From: Bacteroidota bacterium
Lineage (GTDB): Bacteria > Bacteroidota > Bacteroidia > Bacteroidales > UBA1402
Length of the DNA: 10,566 nt
Assembly (NCBI GenBank): GCA_030706285.1
Contig: JAUZOU010000071.1
Location: 1 to 10,566, forward strand
Direction of reading: 5' to 3'
Below, one piece after another: positions 1 to 7,018 of the stretch; position 1 is the stretch's first letter, and every line of letters begins with the position of its first letter. The position numbers were made by a program, and so were the translations under genes. The notes under the pieces are model-generated. The model did no database searches and had not been told where the DNA came from. It was given only the letters and a program-made list of their open reading frames with translations.

Positions 1-2
1 CG

Positions 3-701
3 GTTACGTTGTATGATTCAAACTGGCAGCCAACGACCGACAAAACTCAGGCAACCTATTACCGTACCTCCAATTTTGATTCGACCGGACACCGGTATAT
101 CGTGCAGGATTATTATGCAACCGGGCAGTTGTACCGGACTGGCACCTATAAATCACTCAATCCTGAAATCAGGGATGGTGTCTTTATTTGGTATTTTAAC
201 AGCGGCAGAAAAAACAAGGAAATCAGTTATGCCAACAATGTGATCCAGCGTTGGCAAGTACTGAATGAAAAAGGCGAGTCGCAACTTGCCGTTGTTCTTA
301 CGTTTAAAGGTACGAACGGTGAAACCCTTTCCGAAGCCTTCAAAGTGGACAAAGAACCAGCGTTTGTCGGAGGAACCAAGGCGATGAAGACCTTTATCCG
401 TAAAAATCTGGTTTATCCGCCAGTAACAAGTGTCAAACCGGTTGACGGCATTGTGCTGGTCTATTGTGATGTCTCTGATTCCGGAAAGCTGATCAATCTA
501 AAGGTCATCAAACGCATTCATCCGGATTTGGATAGAGAAGCGCTAAAAGTGGTCGAGCTTATGCCGGCTTGGAATCCCGGATTGGCGAATGGTGTGCCGG
601 TTACTGTTCCGTATGTGATTCCGGTCAAATTCCAGAACAAAAGTTCGCAAGACTACTCCAGAAATAACTCAGAACGCAATAAAGGCCGGTTTAGCTATTG
701 A
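3..701 (+). CDS. TonB C-terminal domain protein with YwqK/MORN-like repeats (5' partial)
   Basis: The reading frame is open to the left edge, so the start and any signal peptide or membrane anchor lie outside the window; the TTG at 9 is probably internal. About 232 residues are visible. Counting from that TTG, residues 28-80 hold two short repeats of the YwqK/MORN kind (YYATGQLYRTGTYKS and DGVFIWYFNSGRKNKEISY). Residues about 117-209 form a TonB C-terminal domain: FVGGTKAMKTFI, a VYCDVSDSGK strand, IHPDLDREALKVV, MPAWNPG, then VPVTVPYVIPVKFQ. In this family the domain is periplasmic and classically contacts TonB-dependent outer-membrane receptors; in Bacteroidota many such proteins are of unknown role. 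The last ~20 residues are polar (SSQDYSRNNSERNKG) and look like a disordered tail. The next gene is 403 bp away behind its own promoter, so it is probably a separate transcription unit. Domain call is firm; the biological role is not known. Confidence 0.85.
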   Translation, partial: VTLYDSNWQPTTDKTQATYYRTSNFDSTGHRYIVQDYYATGQLYRTGTYKSLNPEIRDGVFIWYFNSGRKNKEISYANNVIQRWQVLNEKGESQLAVVLTFKGTNGETLSEAFKVDKEPAFVGGTKAMKTFIRKNLVYPPVTSVKPVDGIVLVYCDVSDSGKLINLKVIKRIHPDLDREALKVVELMPAWNPGLANGVPVTVPYVIPVKFQNKSSQDYSRNNSERNKGRFSY

Positions 702-728
702 ATAGCTTGTCTCTGATGAACGGCCTTT
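681..728. repeat. Nested inverted repeats over the stop codon of the TonB-domain gene
   Basis: AAAGGCCG (681-688) and CGGCCTTT (721-728) are a perfect 8-bp inverted repeat. Between them AGCTAT (693-698) and ATAGCT (702-707) form a second, 6-bp inverted repeat whose 3-nt loop (699-701) is exactly the TGA stop codon. No T-run follows on the + strand, so this is not a canonical intrinsic terminator. It could be a transcript-end or mRNA-stabilising structure for the upstream gene. That role is inferred; the base pairing is seen directly. Confidence 0.4.
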
Positions 729-779
729 CAGGGTAGACCGGTGAAATGGAGATTCTTTTGAGAATTCTAGTTTAAGACT

Positions 780-809
780 TTTGAAATTCAACTTTATAAC
801 GTACCTTTG
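780..809 (+). promoter_or_regulatory. Bacteroides-type promoter for the threonine operon
   Basis: TTTG at 780-783 and TACCTTTG at 802-809 match the -33 (TTTG) and -7 (TAnnTTTG) elements recognised by the Bacteroidota primary sigma factor. They are 18 bp apart, close to the usual 19-21 bp spacing. Transcription would start a few bases after 809, leaving about 25 nt before the small leader ORF at 840 and about 290 nt before thrA. This is the best match I found in the 403-bp gap. The start site itself is inferred. Confidence 0.6.
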
Positions 810-1104
810 TGATCTATTTGTAAAAAGAAGCACCCGCATATGTTGAATTATCACTGCATGCGAACGACCATGACCCCTTGGGGGGTTTAATTAGTTTCCA
901 CCATCTGGCAAATGAGGTATCGGTGCGTATCTTTCGCCTTCGCCCTTTTAAGGGAATTCTCCAACGTTATTTTTTATTTTAATATCGGTTGAAACGGTGT
1001 CAACCACACTAGGGGCGTTTGTATGTCCGACGTTTCAGCTAAGTATAACAACAATCTGAGCAGGCCAGCCAATTAATTGACAGGTCTGCAAAAAACACAA
1101 AAGT
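810..1104 (+). promoter_or_regulatory. Long 5' leader of the thr operon, possible attenuator
   Basis: The stretch between the predicted start site and thrA holds no larger gene. In order it contains: the 16-codon leader ORF (840-890); a short hairpin ACCCC-TTGG-GGGGT (873-886); a GC-containing stretch with CCCTT/AAGGG (943-947/950-954); a T-rich tract (970-980, TTTTTTATTTT); and a stem GGTTGA (987-992) / TCAACC (1000-1005) with a 7-nt loop. By eye, 878-888 can also pair with 954-964, giving 11 bp of which 4 are G-U. That helix would end just before the T-rich tract and would exclude the 873-886 hairpin. This layout fits transcription attenuation driven by threonine codons, as in the enterobacterial thr operon, but the pairing has not been computed and the terminator is weaker than a textbook one. 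Confidence 0.4.
840..890 (+). CDS. Putative thr operon leader peptide (16 aa)
   Basis: A short ORF reads MLNYHCMRTTMTPWGV and then TAA. It begins about 30 nt downstream of the Bacteroides-type -7 element, behind an A-rich stretch with AAAAAGAAG (822-830) that could serve as a ribosome-binding region. Codons 9-12 are ACG ACC ATG ACC, giving three threonines in four codons, just before a GC-rich hairpin. Position, size and threonine content match what is known of leader peptides that control threonine biosynthesis by ribosome stalling. Three threonines is modest next to the enterobacterial thrL peptide, and short ORFs occur by chance. The call rests on context rather than homology. Confidence 0.45.
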   Translation: MLNYHCMRTTMTPWGV

Positions 1105-3540
1105 ATGAAAGTAATGAAATTCGGCGGAACATCCGTAGGTTCCGTGAACAGCATTCTCACCATCAAACACATTGTCGGATTGGAAGAGGAGCCTGTCGTT
1201 GTGGTCGTATCTGCTGTAGCCGGCGTCACAGACCTTCTGATCAAAACATCGAAACTGGCAGCTGCCGGTGACATCGAATATGCCAACGTGTTTCAGGAAA
1301 TCAGGGCCAAGCATGAAGTATTGCTGGAAGGTATTTTTTCCGATATCACGCTGGAAGCTGTACAATGTGAAGTGGATCATTTATTGGATGAGCTTGGCAA
1401 CATCTTCAAAGGATTGTACCTGATCCAGGACTGTTCAGGCAAAACGTACGATACTGTGGTCAGCTATGGTGAACGTATTTCATCCCTGTTTATTTCAAAA
1501 TTACTGGAAGCAGACCATCAGGATGCCCGGAACTTCATCAAAACGGACACTAAATATGGAAAGCACATCGTCAACTTTAAGGAAACAGCCAAAAAAATAC
1601 AAGAATTATTCAGTCCGCTTCCAACCGTAACGGTTGTCGGAGGTTTTATTTCGAGTAGTGTCCTCACGGGTGAAACGACCAACATCGGTCGCGGCGGATC
1701 CGACTATACGGCTGCTATACTGGCCGCCGAACTGAATGCCTCGATTCTGGAAATCTGGACGGATGTGGACGGTTTCATGACAGCCGATCCCAAAGTGATC
1801 AACAATGCCTATGTCATTGAAAAGCTGACCTATGTTGAAGCTATGGAACTTTGCAATTTCGGGGCAAAAGTGATTTATCCGCCGACGATTTTCCCGGCAT
1901 ACCATAAGAACATTCCGATCAGGATCAAGAATACGTTCAATCCGGATGCTCCAGGTACCTTTATTTCGGATGAAAAACCGGTAAACGGTGAAGGAAAGTC
2001 CATTAAAGGGATTTCTTCCATCGGTGATACCAGCCTGATTACCATCGAAGGCCTGGGTATGGTCGGAGTGATTGGCGTCAACTATCGGATATTCAAGGCA
2101 CTGGCAAAAGCCGGTATTTCGGTGTTTCTGGTTTCGCAGGCTTCTTCCGAAAATACTACGTCCATCGGTGTCCGTTCTGCCGATGCTGACTTGTCTGTTT
2201 CAGTCTTGCTGGAAGAATTCAGACAGGAAATTGAAATGGGTGAAATTAATAAGATTTTTGCCGAGAACGACTTGGCAACTATTGCCATTGTCGGGGAAAA
2301 TATGAAACGGACTACGGGTATTGCCGGAAAACTGTTCGGTACACTCGGTCGCAATGGTATCAATGTCATAGCCTGTGCACAGGGCGCTTCGGAAACGAAC
2401 ATCTCTTTTGTGACGAATGTCTCTTCTCTGCGTAAGGCGTTGAACGTGATTCATGATTCGTTCTTTCTGTCTGAATATCAGGTGCTCAATATCTTCCTGA
2501 CCGGAATCGGTACGGTGGGTGGCAGTTTGCTGGAGCAGATCAAGCAACAGCAACCGATGCTGATGACTCAAAATGGACTGAAACTCAATGTCGTTGGTAT
2601 TGCTGATGTTAACAAGGCCATTTTTGACCGGAATGGCATTGACCTGGAGAATTATAAAGAAAAGTTATACAACGAAGGGGTGCCCAATTCCCCTGAACGC
2701 CTGAAGACCGAGATCCTGAACATGAATATTTTCAACTCGGTGTTCGTGGATTGTACGGCTTCTCCGCAAATTGCTTCCCTGTATATGGATCTGCTCGAAC
2801 ACAACGTGTCTGTCGTTGCAGCCAACAAGATCGCCGCTTCGTCGGCCTATGACAATTATGCCGCCCTGAAGAATATTGCCCGTAAGAAAGGCATCAAATA
2901 TTTGTTTGAAACGAATGTCGGTGCAGGCCTGCCGATTATCAACACCATCAACAACCTGATTAATTCAGGAGACCGGATTCTGAAGATGGAAGCGGTTTTG
3001 AGCGGTACGTTGAATTACATCTTCAATACGATCAGTTCGGACATTCCACTTTCACGTTCCATCAAAATGGCACAGGAAGCCCGTTATTCCGAACCGGATC
3101 CTCGTATCGACCTGAGTGGGACGGATGTGATCCGCAAACTGGTTATTTTGGCTCGTGAAGCAGGCTATAAAGTCGAACAAGCGGATGTGGTGAAAAACCT
3201 GTTCGTTCCGGACGCTTATTTTCAGGGAACGCTGGATGATTTCTGGAAAGCTATTCCTGAGATGGATGCCGGTTTTGAAGCCAAACGCAGTGTCTTGGAA
3301 GAACAGTCGAAACGGTGGCGCTTTGTTGCCAAAATGGAGAATGGTACTTGTTCGGTCGGCTTGCAGGAAGTGGCGCCCTCACATCCGTTTTATGATTTGG
3401 AAGGCAGCAACAACATCATTTTGATTACAACCGAACGTTACCTGCAGTATCCGATGATGATCAAGGGCTATGGGGCAGGAGCCAGTGTCACAGCTGCCGG
3501 TGTGTTTGCCGACATTATCAGCATTGCCAACATCCGGTGA
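1105..3540 (+). CDS. thrA: Bifunctional aspartokinase / homoserine dehydrogenase
   Basis: This cytoplasmic enzyme phosphorylates aspartate and later reduces aspartate semialdehyde to homoserine, the first and third steps to threonine. At 811 residues it is close to E. coli ThrA (820). The aspartokinase part begins with KFGGTSVGS (5-13) and continues with VSAVAGVTD (35-43), SYGERISS (120-127), and GRGGSDYTA then WTDVDGFMTADP (195-229). Two ACT-type regulatory segments follow (about 303-355 and 390-437, the latter with GRNGINVIACAQGASE). The dehydrogenase part starts at about 460 with the nucleotide-binding GIGTVGG (467-473), then AANKIAAS with Lys575, NVGAGLPI, and DLSGTDVIRKL, in which Asp674 and Lys678 align with the catalytic pair. 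The ATG at 1105 gives MKVMKFGGTS, matching the family start; an A-rich stretch stands in for a Shine-Dalgarno. First gene of the operon. Feedback control by threonine is expected from the ACT segments and family knowledge. Confidence 0.97.
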   Translation: MKVMKFGGTSVGSVNSILTIKHIVGLEEEPVVVVVSAVAGVTDLLIKTSKLAAAGDIEYANVFQEIRAKHEVLLEGIFSDITLEAVQCEVDHLLDELGNIFKGLYLIQDCSGKTYDTVVSYGERISSLFISKLLEADHQDARNFIKTDTKYGKHIVNFKETAKKIQELFSPLPTVTVVGGFISSSVLTGETTNIGRGGSDYTAAILAAELNASILEIWTDVDGFMTADPKVINNAYVIEKLTYVEAMELCNFGAKVIYPPTIFPAYHKNIPIRIKNTFNPDAPGTFISDEKPVNGEGKSIKGISSIGDTSLITIEGLGMVGVIGVNYRIFKALAKAGISVFLVSQASSENTTSIGVRSADADLSVSVLLEEFRQEIEMGEINKIFAENDLATIAIVGENMKRTTGIAGKLFGTLGRNGINVIACAQGASETNISFVTNVSSLRKALNVIHDSFFLSEYQVLNIFLTGIGTVGGSLLEQIKQQQPMLMTQNGLKLNVVGIADVNKAIFDRNGIDLENYKEKLYNEGVPNSPERLKTEILNMNIFNSVFVDCTASPQIASLYMDLLEHNVSVVAANKIAASSAYDNYAALKNIARKKGIKYLFETNVGAGLPIINTINNLINSGDRILKMEAVLSGTLNYIFNTISSDIPLSRSIKMAQEARYSEPDPRIDLSGTDVIRKLVILAREAGYKVEQADVVKNLFVPDAYFQGTLDDFWKAIPEMDAGFEAKRSVLEEQSKRWRFVAKMENGTCSVGLQEVAPSHPFYDLEGSNNIILITTERYLQYPMMIKGYGAGASVTAAGVFADIISIANIR

Positions 3541-3541
3541 T

Positions 3542-4750
3542 ATGAAGTACCTCATCATTTTAGGCGATGGCATGGCGGATGAGCCGATCGCCGCGTTGGG
3601 AGACAAGACTCCGATGCAAATAGCCGGCACGCCCTATATGGATAAGCTGGCAAAGATGGGACGAAACGGAAGGCTGGCGACCGTGCCGGAGGGCTTTGCT
3701 CCTGGCAGTGAAATTGCCAACATGAGCCTGCTCGGTTACAATGTACGAACTGATTTTGAAGGTCGCGGTTCACTGGAGGCTGCCAGCATGGGTGTCACCC
3801 TGAATCCTGGCGAGATGGCCATGCGTTGTAACCTTATCTGCATTGAAAACGAACGCATCAAGAACCATTCGGCTGGCCACATTTCCAATGAAGAAGCAGC
3901 TGAGCTGATCCATTTTTTGAACGCCAAACTGGGCAATGACCGGATCGCTTTTCATGAGGGCGTTTCCTACAGACACTTGCTGGTTATGAAAGGTGGTAAC
4001 AAATGGTTGAACTGTACACCTCCGCATGATGTTCCTGGAACACCATTCAGAGAGGTCATGATCAAACCGTTGGAGCCTGATGCAACGGCAACTGCGGAAG
4101 AACTGAATGAGTTGATTCTCCGTTCTCAGGAATTACTGTCCAATCATCCGGTCAACTTAAATAGGATAGCTGCCGGCAAAGATCCGGCCAACAGCATCTG
4201 GCCATGGTCTCCTGGCTATAAACCGGCGATGAAAACGCTGATGCAACAGTATCCGAATATCCGGTCTGGCAGTGTGATTTCGGCTGTCGACCTGATTAAA
4301 GGCATAGGTATTTATGCCGGCTTGGAATCAATCAGCGTGGAAGGTGCTACAGGCTTATACGATACCAATTATGAAGGCAAGGCTAAGGCTGCTATCGAAG
4401 AACTCAGGGAAAAGGATTTTGTATTTTTGCATGTGGAAGCTTCCGATGAGGCCAGTCACGACGGAGACGTCGATTTGAAGATCCGGACCATCGAGTACCT
4501 GGATCGTCGCATCGTTGGACCAATTTACGAAGCTGTAAAAAATTGGGACGAACCGGTGGCCATTGCCGTGTTACCGGATCATCCGACATTTTGCCGCATC
4601 AGGACACATGTCAGCGAACCGGTTCCGTTCCTGATTTACAAGCCTGGCAATACACCGGACAGCGTGGCGGTTTTTGATGAGCTAGCCGCTTTTGAGGGCT
4701 CATACGGTTTGCTGAAGGAAGATGAATTCATTCAACAATTAGTTGGTTAA
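3542..4750 (+). CDS. apgM: ApgM-family phosphomutase-like protein, probable homoserine kinase
   Basis: The protein (402 aa) belongs to the cofactor-independent phosphoglycerate mutase family of the archaeal type, within the alkaline phosphatase superfamily. Visible family motifs: ILGDGMADEP (6-15, metal-binding Asp9), APGSEIANMSLLGY (53-66, with Ser56 in the nucleophile position), HVEASDEASHDGD (297-309), PDHPTF (345-350) and RTHVSEPVPF (354-363). The ATG at 3542 is preferred over the in-frame one at 3470 because it gives MKYLIILGDGMADEP, the standard N-terminus; the longer form would run 24 residues out of the end of thrA. Only one base separates it from the thrA stop (TGA-T-ATG), so translation is likely coupled. 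No classical GHMP-type thrB lies in the operon, and this gene occupies that slot between thrA and thrC. Members of this family in Bacteroides and Desulfovibrio have been proposed, and supported by genetics as I recall, to be alternative homoserine kinases. That is more likely here than a glycolytic mutase. Confidence 0.85.
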   Translation: MKYLIILGDGMADEPIAALGDKTPMQIAGTPYMDKLAKMGRNGRLATVPEGFAPGSEIANMSLLGYNVRTDFEGRGSLEAASMGVTLNPGEMAMRCNLICIENERIKNHSAGHISNEEAAELIHFLNAKLGNDRIAFHEGVSYRHLLVMKGGNKWLNCTPPHDVPGTPFREVMIKPLEPDATATAEELNELILRSQELLSNHPVNLNRIAAGKDPANSIWPWSPGYKPAMKTLMQQYPNIRSGSVISAVDLIKGIGIYAGLESISVEGATGLYDTNYEGKAKAAIEELREKDFVFLHVEASDEASHDGDVDLKIRTIEYLDRRIVGPIYEAVKNWDEPVAIAVLPDHPTFCRIRTHVSEPVPFLIYKPGNTPDSVAVFDELAAFEGSYGLLKEDEFIQQLVG

Positions 4751-4769
4751 TTAAGACGTTTTAAAGAAG

Positions 4770-6071
4770 ATGAACTATTACAGCACCAATAAACTGGCTC
4801 CTTTAGCTTCTCTGCAGGTAGCCGTTGTCGATGGATTGGCCAGCGACAGAGGATTGTACATGCCTGAGCGCATTCCGGCACTACCCGCTGCATTTTTTGA
4901 TCACATTGAAAACCTGAGCTTTCAGGAAATAGCCTTTCAGGTAGCCGATGCTTTTTTCGGCGAAGACATCGAAAAAGAAACCCTGAAGCAGATCGTTTAC
5001 GAGACACTTTGTTTCGACACACCTGTGGTCCGGGTCAAGGAAAATATCTACAGTCTGGAACTGTTCCACGGGCCGACTTGTGCCTTCAAGGACGTCGGTG
5101 CCCGCTTTATGGCCAGGTTGCTGGCCTATTACATCAAAAAACAGGGTCAGAAAGAGGTTAATGTCCTCGTAGCTACTTCTGGAGACACGGGTAGTGCAGT
5201 GGCCAATGGTTTCCTTGGTGTGGAAGGCATCCATGTGTATGTCCTTTATCCGAAGGGACTGGTCAGCGAGATTCAGGAAATGCAGTTTACAACGCTTGGA
5301 CAAAACATCACAGCTATTGAAGTGGACGGTACGTTTGACGATTGTCAGGCGTTGGTAAAGGCTTCGTTCATGGATGCAGACCTGAAACGGCACATGAACC
5401 TGACGTCGGCCAATTCCATCAATGTCGCCCGTTTCCTGCCGCAGGCATTTTATTATTTTCATGCCTATGCCCAGTTGAAAAAAATCGGAAAGGCTGACAA
5501 TTTGGTGGTCTGCGTGCCCAGTGGCAACTTCGGCAACATCACAGCCGGTTTGTTCGGCAAAAAGATGGGATTGCCCATCCGGCATTTCATCGCCTCCAAT
5601 AACCGGAACGACATCTTCTTCGAATACCTGAAAACTGGGGAATACAAACCTCGTCCATCCGTATCGACGATTGCCAACGCTATGGATGTGGGTGACCCGA
5701 GCAATTTTGTGCGCGTCCTGGATTTGTATGGTAAATCGCATGCGGCCATTATAGCCGACATTAGCGGTGCCCGGTACGATGATGACCAGATTGCAGCCAC
5801 CATCAAAAAGGTCTATGACGAAACAGGCTATCTGCTTGATCCGCATGGGGCTTGTGGCTACCGTGCCTTGAGCGAACAGCTTCAGCCCGGCCAGGTTGGT
5901 GTCTTTCTGGAAACAGCCCATCCGGCTAAATTCAAGGCTACGGTGGAACCAATCATCGGCCATGAGGTATCTATTCCGGCCACGCTGAAGGCTTTCATGG
6001 GTGGCAAGAAGCAAACGGTTTCCATGCCGAACGCTTTTGCTTCCTTCAAACAATTTTTATTGAACGAATAA
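4770..6071 (+). CDS. thrC: Threonine synthase
   Basis: A PLP enzyme that converts O-phosphohomoserine to threonine, the last step of the pathway. At 433 residues it is close to E. coli ThrC (428) and belongs to that longer subgroup. The N-terminus MNYYSTNKLAPLASLQ is followed by DGLASDRGLYMPE (21-33). The PLP lysine is Lys107 in GPTCAFKDVGARFMARLL. The phosphate-binding loop is SGDTGSAVANGF (137-148), and PSGNFGNITAG (about 246-256) and GDPSN are also typical. The C-terminus carries DPHGACGY and ETAHPAKF. The ATG at 4770 is 19 bp after the apgM stop, with AAAGAAG immediately upstream as a ribosome-binding region. Spacing fits one transcript with thrA and apgM. No frameshift or missing catalytic residue was seen. 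Confidence 0.97.
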   Translation: MNYYSTNKLAPLASLQVAVVDGLASDRGLYMPERIPALPAAFFDHIENLSFQEIAFQVADAFFGEDIEKETLKQIVYETLCFDTPVVRVKENIYSLELFHGPTCAFKDVGARFMARLLAYYIKKQGQKEVNVLVATSGDTGSAVANGFLGVEGIHVYVLYPKGLVSEIQEMQFTTLGQNITAIEVDGTFDDCQALVKASFMDADLKRHMNLTSANSINVARFLPQAFYYFHAYAQLKKIGKADNLVVCVPSGNFGNITAGLFGKKMGLPIRHFIASNNRNDIFFEYLKTGEYKPRPSVSTIANAMDVGDPSNFVRVLDLYGKSHAAIIADISGARYDDDQIAATIKKVYDETGYLLDPHGACGYRALSEQLQPGQVGVFLETAHPAKFKATVEPIIGHEVSIPATLKAFMGGKKQTVSMPNAFASFKQFLLNE

Positions 6072-6108
6072 TTGGTAGACTGGCAGCAATTCCTATCATG
6101 AATAGACA

Positions 6109-6915
6109 ATGAAACAGGTTTCCATCACATTGGTGCCGATCGGAGGGCTTTGCAACCGCATGCGGGCCATGGCTTCGGGTGTAAGCATGGCTGAGCATCT
6201 GGATGGAACCATCACTGTCTGTTGGGAAAAGAATAAGGATTGTCTGGCCGATTTCGGGGAACTTTTTTTGCCTGTCGACATCGAAAGGGTCAACGTGAAA
6301 TCTTTCGGCCGGAGTGACTGGTATTTGCGTTTCAGTCGCAAACGCAATTTGTATGTTCCGGGTCTGGTCAGGTCAATGTTGTTCGATTCTCAGCTTACAG
6401 GCACCGCTGAACGGTTTGATGACGCTGTTTACGAACAAGTCAAAGGCCAAAAAATATACGCGATTTCCGGGTATTCGCTGACAAGGCATTTTCCGCTGAC
6501 TGAGCTGTTCAGACCGGTACCTGAACTTCAGACGCGCATCAACTGGTTGAAAAGTCAGTTTGACAGCCATGTCATCGGTATTCACATCCGCCGGGGTGAC
6601 AATCTGCAGTCCATCAAGCGAAATTCGGTGGATGATTATGTCCGGTTCATGGAAACGGAGCTGATTGAACGCCCAAAGACCCGTTTTTACCTGGCTACCG
6701 ATTCACCGGAGATCAAACAACAACTGACAGCCCGTTTTTTGGACCGGATCATCGCCATCGATGCCGTGCTTGACCGCAATGCGTTGCAAGGGATGAAAGA
6801 TGCTGTGGTCGATTTGTGGTGCCTGGCCTCCTGCAACAGGCTGGCCGGCAGCTATTATTCGTCCTATTCCGAACTGGCGGCCGAAATGGGAGGCATTGAG
6901 CTGACTATTCTGTAA
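6109..6915 (+). CDS. Fucosyltransferase-like glycosyltransferase
   Basis: A 268-residue protein with the sequence signs of the fucosyltransferase superfamily that includes GT11 and the NodZ/FUT8 (GT23) group. It has an N-terminal glycine-rich GGLCNRMRAMASG (12-24), the donor-binding motif IHIRRGDN (158-165; Arg161, Arg162 and Asp164 are the usual GDP-sugar contacts), FYLATDSPEIKQQL (193-206), and a C-terminal segment with GMKDAVVDLWCLASCNRLAGSYYSS in overlapping pieces around 228-252. No signal peptide or membrane segment is visible, so a cytoplasmic enzyme using a nucleotide sugar, probably GDP-fucose, is expected. Family is inferred from motifs; donor and acceptor are unknown. The start at 6109 is 37 bp after thrC, with no clear terminator or Bacteroides-type promoter in the gap, so read-through from the threonine operon is likely. 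No other surface-glycan genes lie nearby, so its substrate cannot be guessed from context. Confidence 0.7.
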   Translation: MKQVSITLVPIGGLCNRMRAMASGVSMAEHLDGTITVCWEKNKDCLADFGELFLPVDIERVNVKSFGRSDWYLRFSRKRNLYVPGLVRSMLFDSQLTGTAERFDDAVYEQVKGQKIYAISGYSLTRHFPLTELFRPVPELQTRINWLKSQFDSHVIGIHIRRGDNLQSIKRNSVDDYVRFMETELIERPKTRFYLATDSPEIKQQLTARFLDRIIAIDAVLDRNALQGMKDAVVDLWCLASCNRLAGSYYSSYSELAAEMGGIELTIL

Positions 6916-7018
6916 ACGGCAAAAGGATGTTGGATCAACTTGAAAACTTGTGGCGCTTACTCAAAAAATGAATCAACTGATTCGTCGATTGATGGGCAGG
7001 ATCAGGTTGTGAAACAGC
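6916..7018. other. Convergent spacer between the threonine and aromatic operons
   Basis: About 100 bp separate two stop codons that face each other. Apart from the weak - strand hairpin with a T-run (6983-6963), there is an overlapping inverted repeat ATCAA (6972-6976) / TTGAT (6989-6993). No promoter, RNA gene or credible small protein was recognised. Some read-through antisense transcription between the two operons seems possible because neither side shows a strong terminator. Confidence 0.5.
6963..6983 (-). terminator. Weak possible intrinsic terminator of the aromatic operon
   Basis: Read on the - strand, GAATC-AGTT-GATTC forms a 5-bp stem with a 4-nt loop (6983 to 6970). It is followed one base later by a run of six T (6968-6963). 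It lies about 36 bp after the tyrA stop, where a terminator for the leftward operon is expected. The stem is short and AT-rich, so strength is doubtful. I saw no comparable structure for the + strand transcript in the 103-bp convergent spacer. Confidence 0.35.

Noticed and set aside
912..992. 26-codon ORF (starts MRYRCVSFAF) in the thr leader
   Set aside because: Not enriched in threonine or isoleucine, no ribosome-binding signal, and it runs through the candidate attenuator structures; likely a chance frame.
3470..3541. Upstream in-frame start giving a 426-residue ApgM
   Set aside because: The extra 24 residues overlap the end of thrA and do not resemble the family N-terminus, which begins at MKYLIILGDG (3542).
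4881..6053. Long - strand open frame (390 codons) opposite thrC
   Set aside because: It lies wholly antisense to a clear threonine synthase, shows no recognisable domain, and is explained by the codon bias of the + strand gene.
6927..6971. 14-codon ORF (MLDQLENLWRLLKK) after the glycosyltransferase gene
   Set aside because: Too short, with the A-rich purine stretch directly abutting the ATG and no supporting context.
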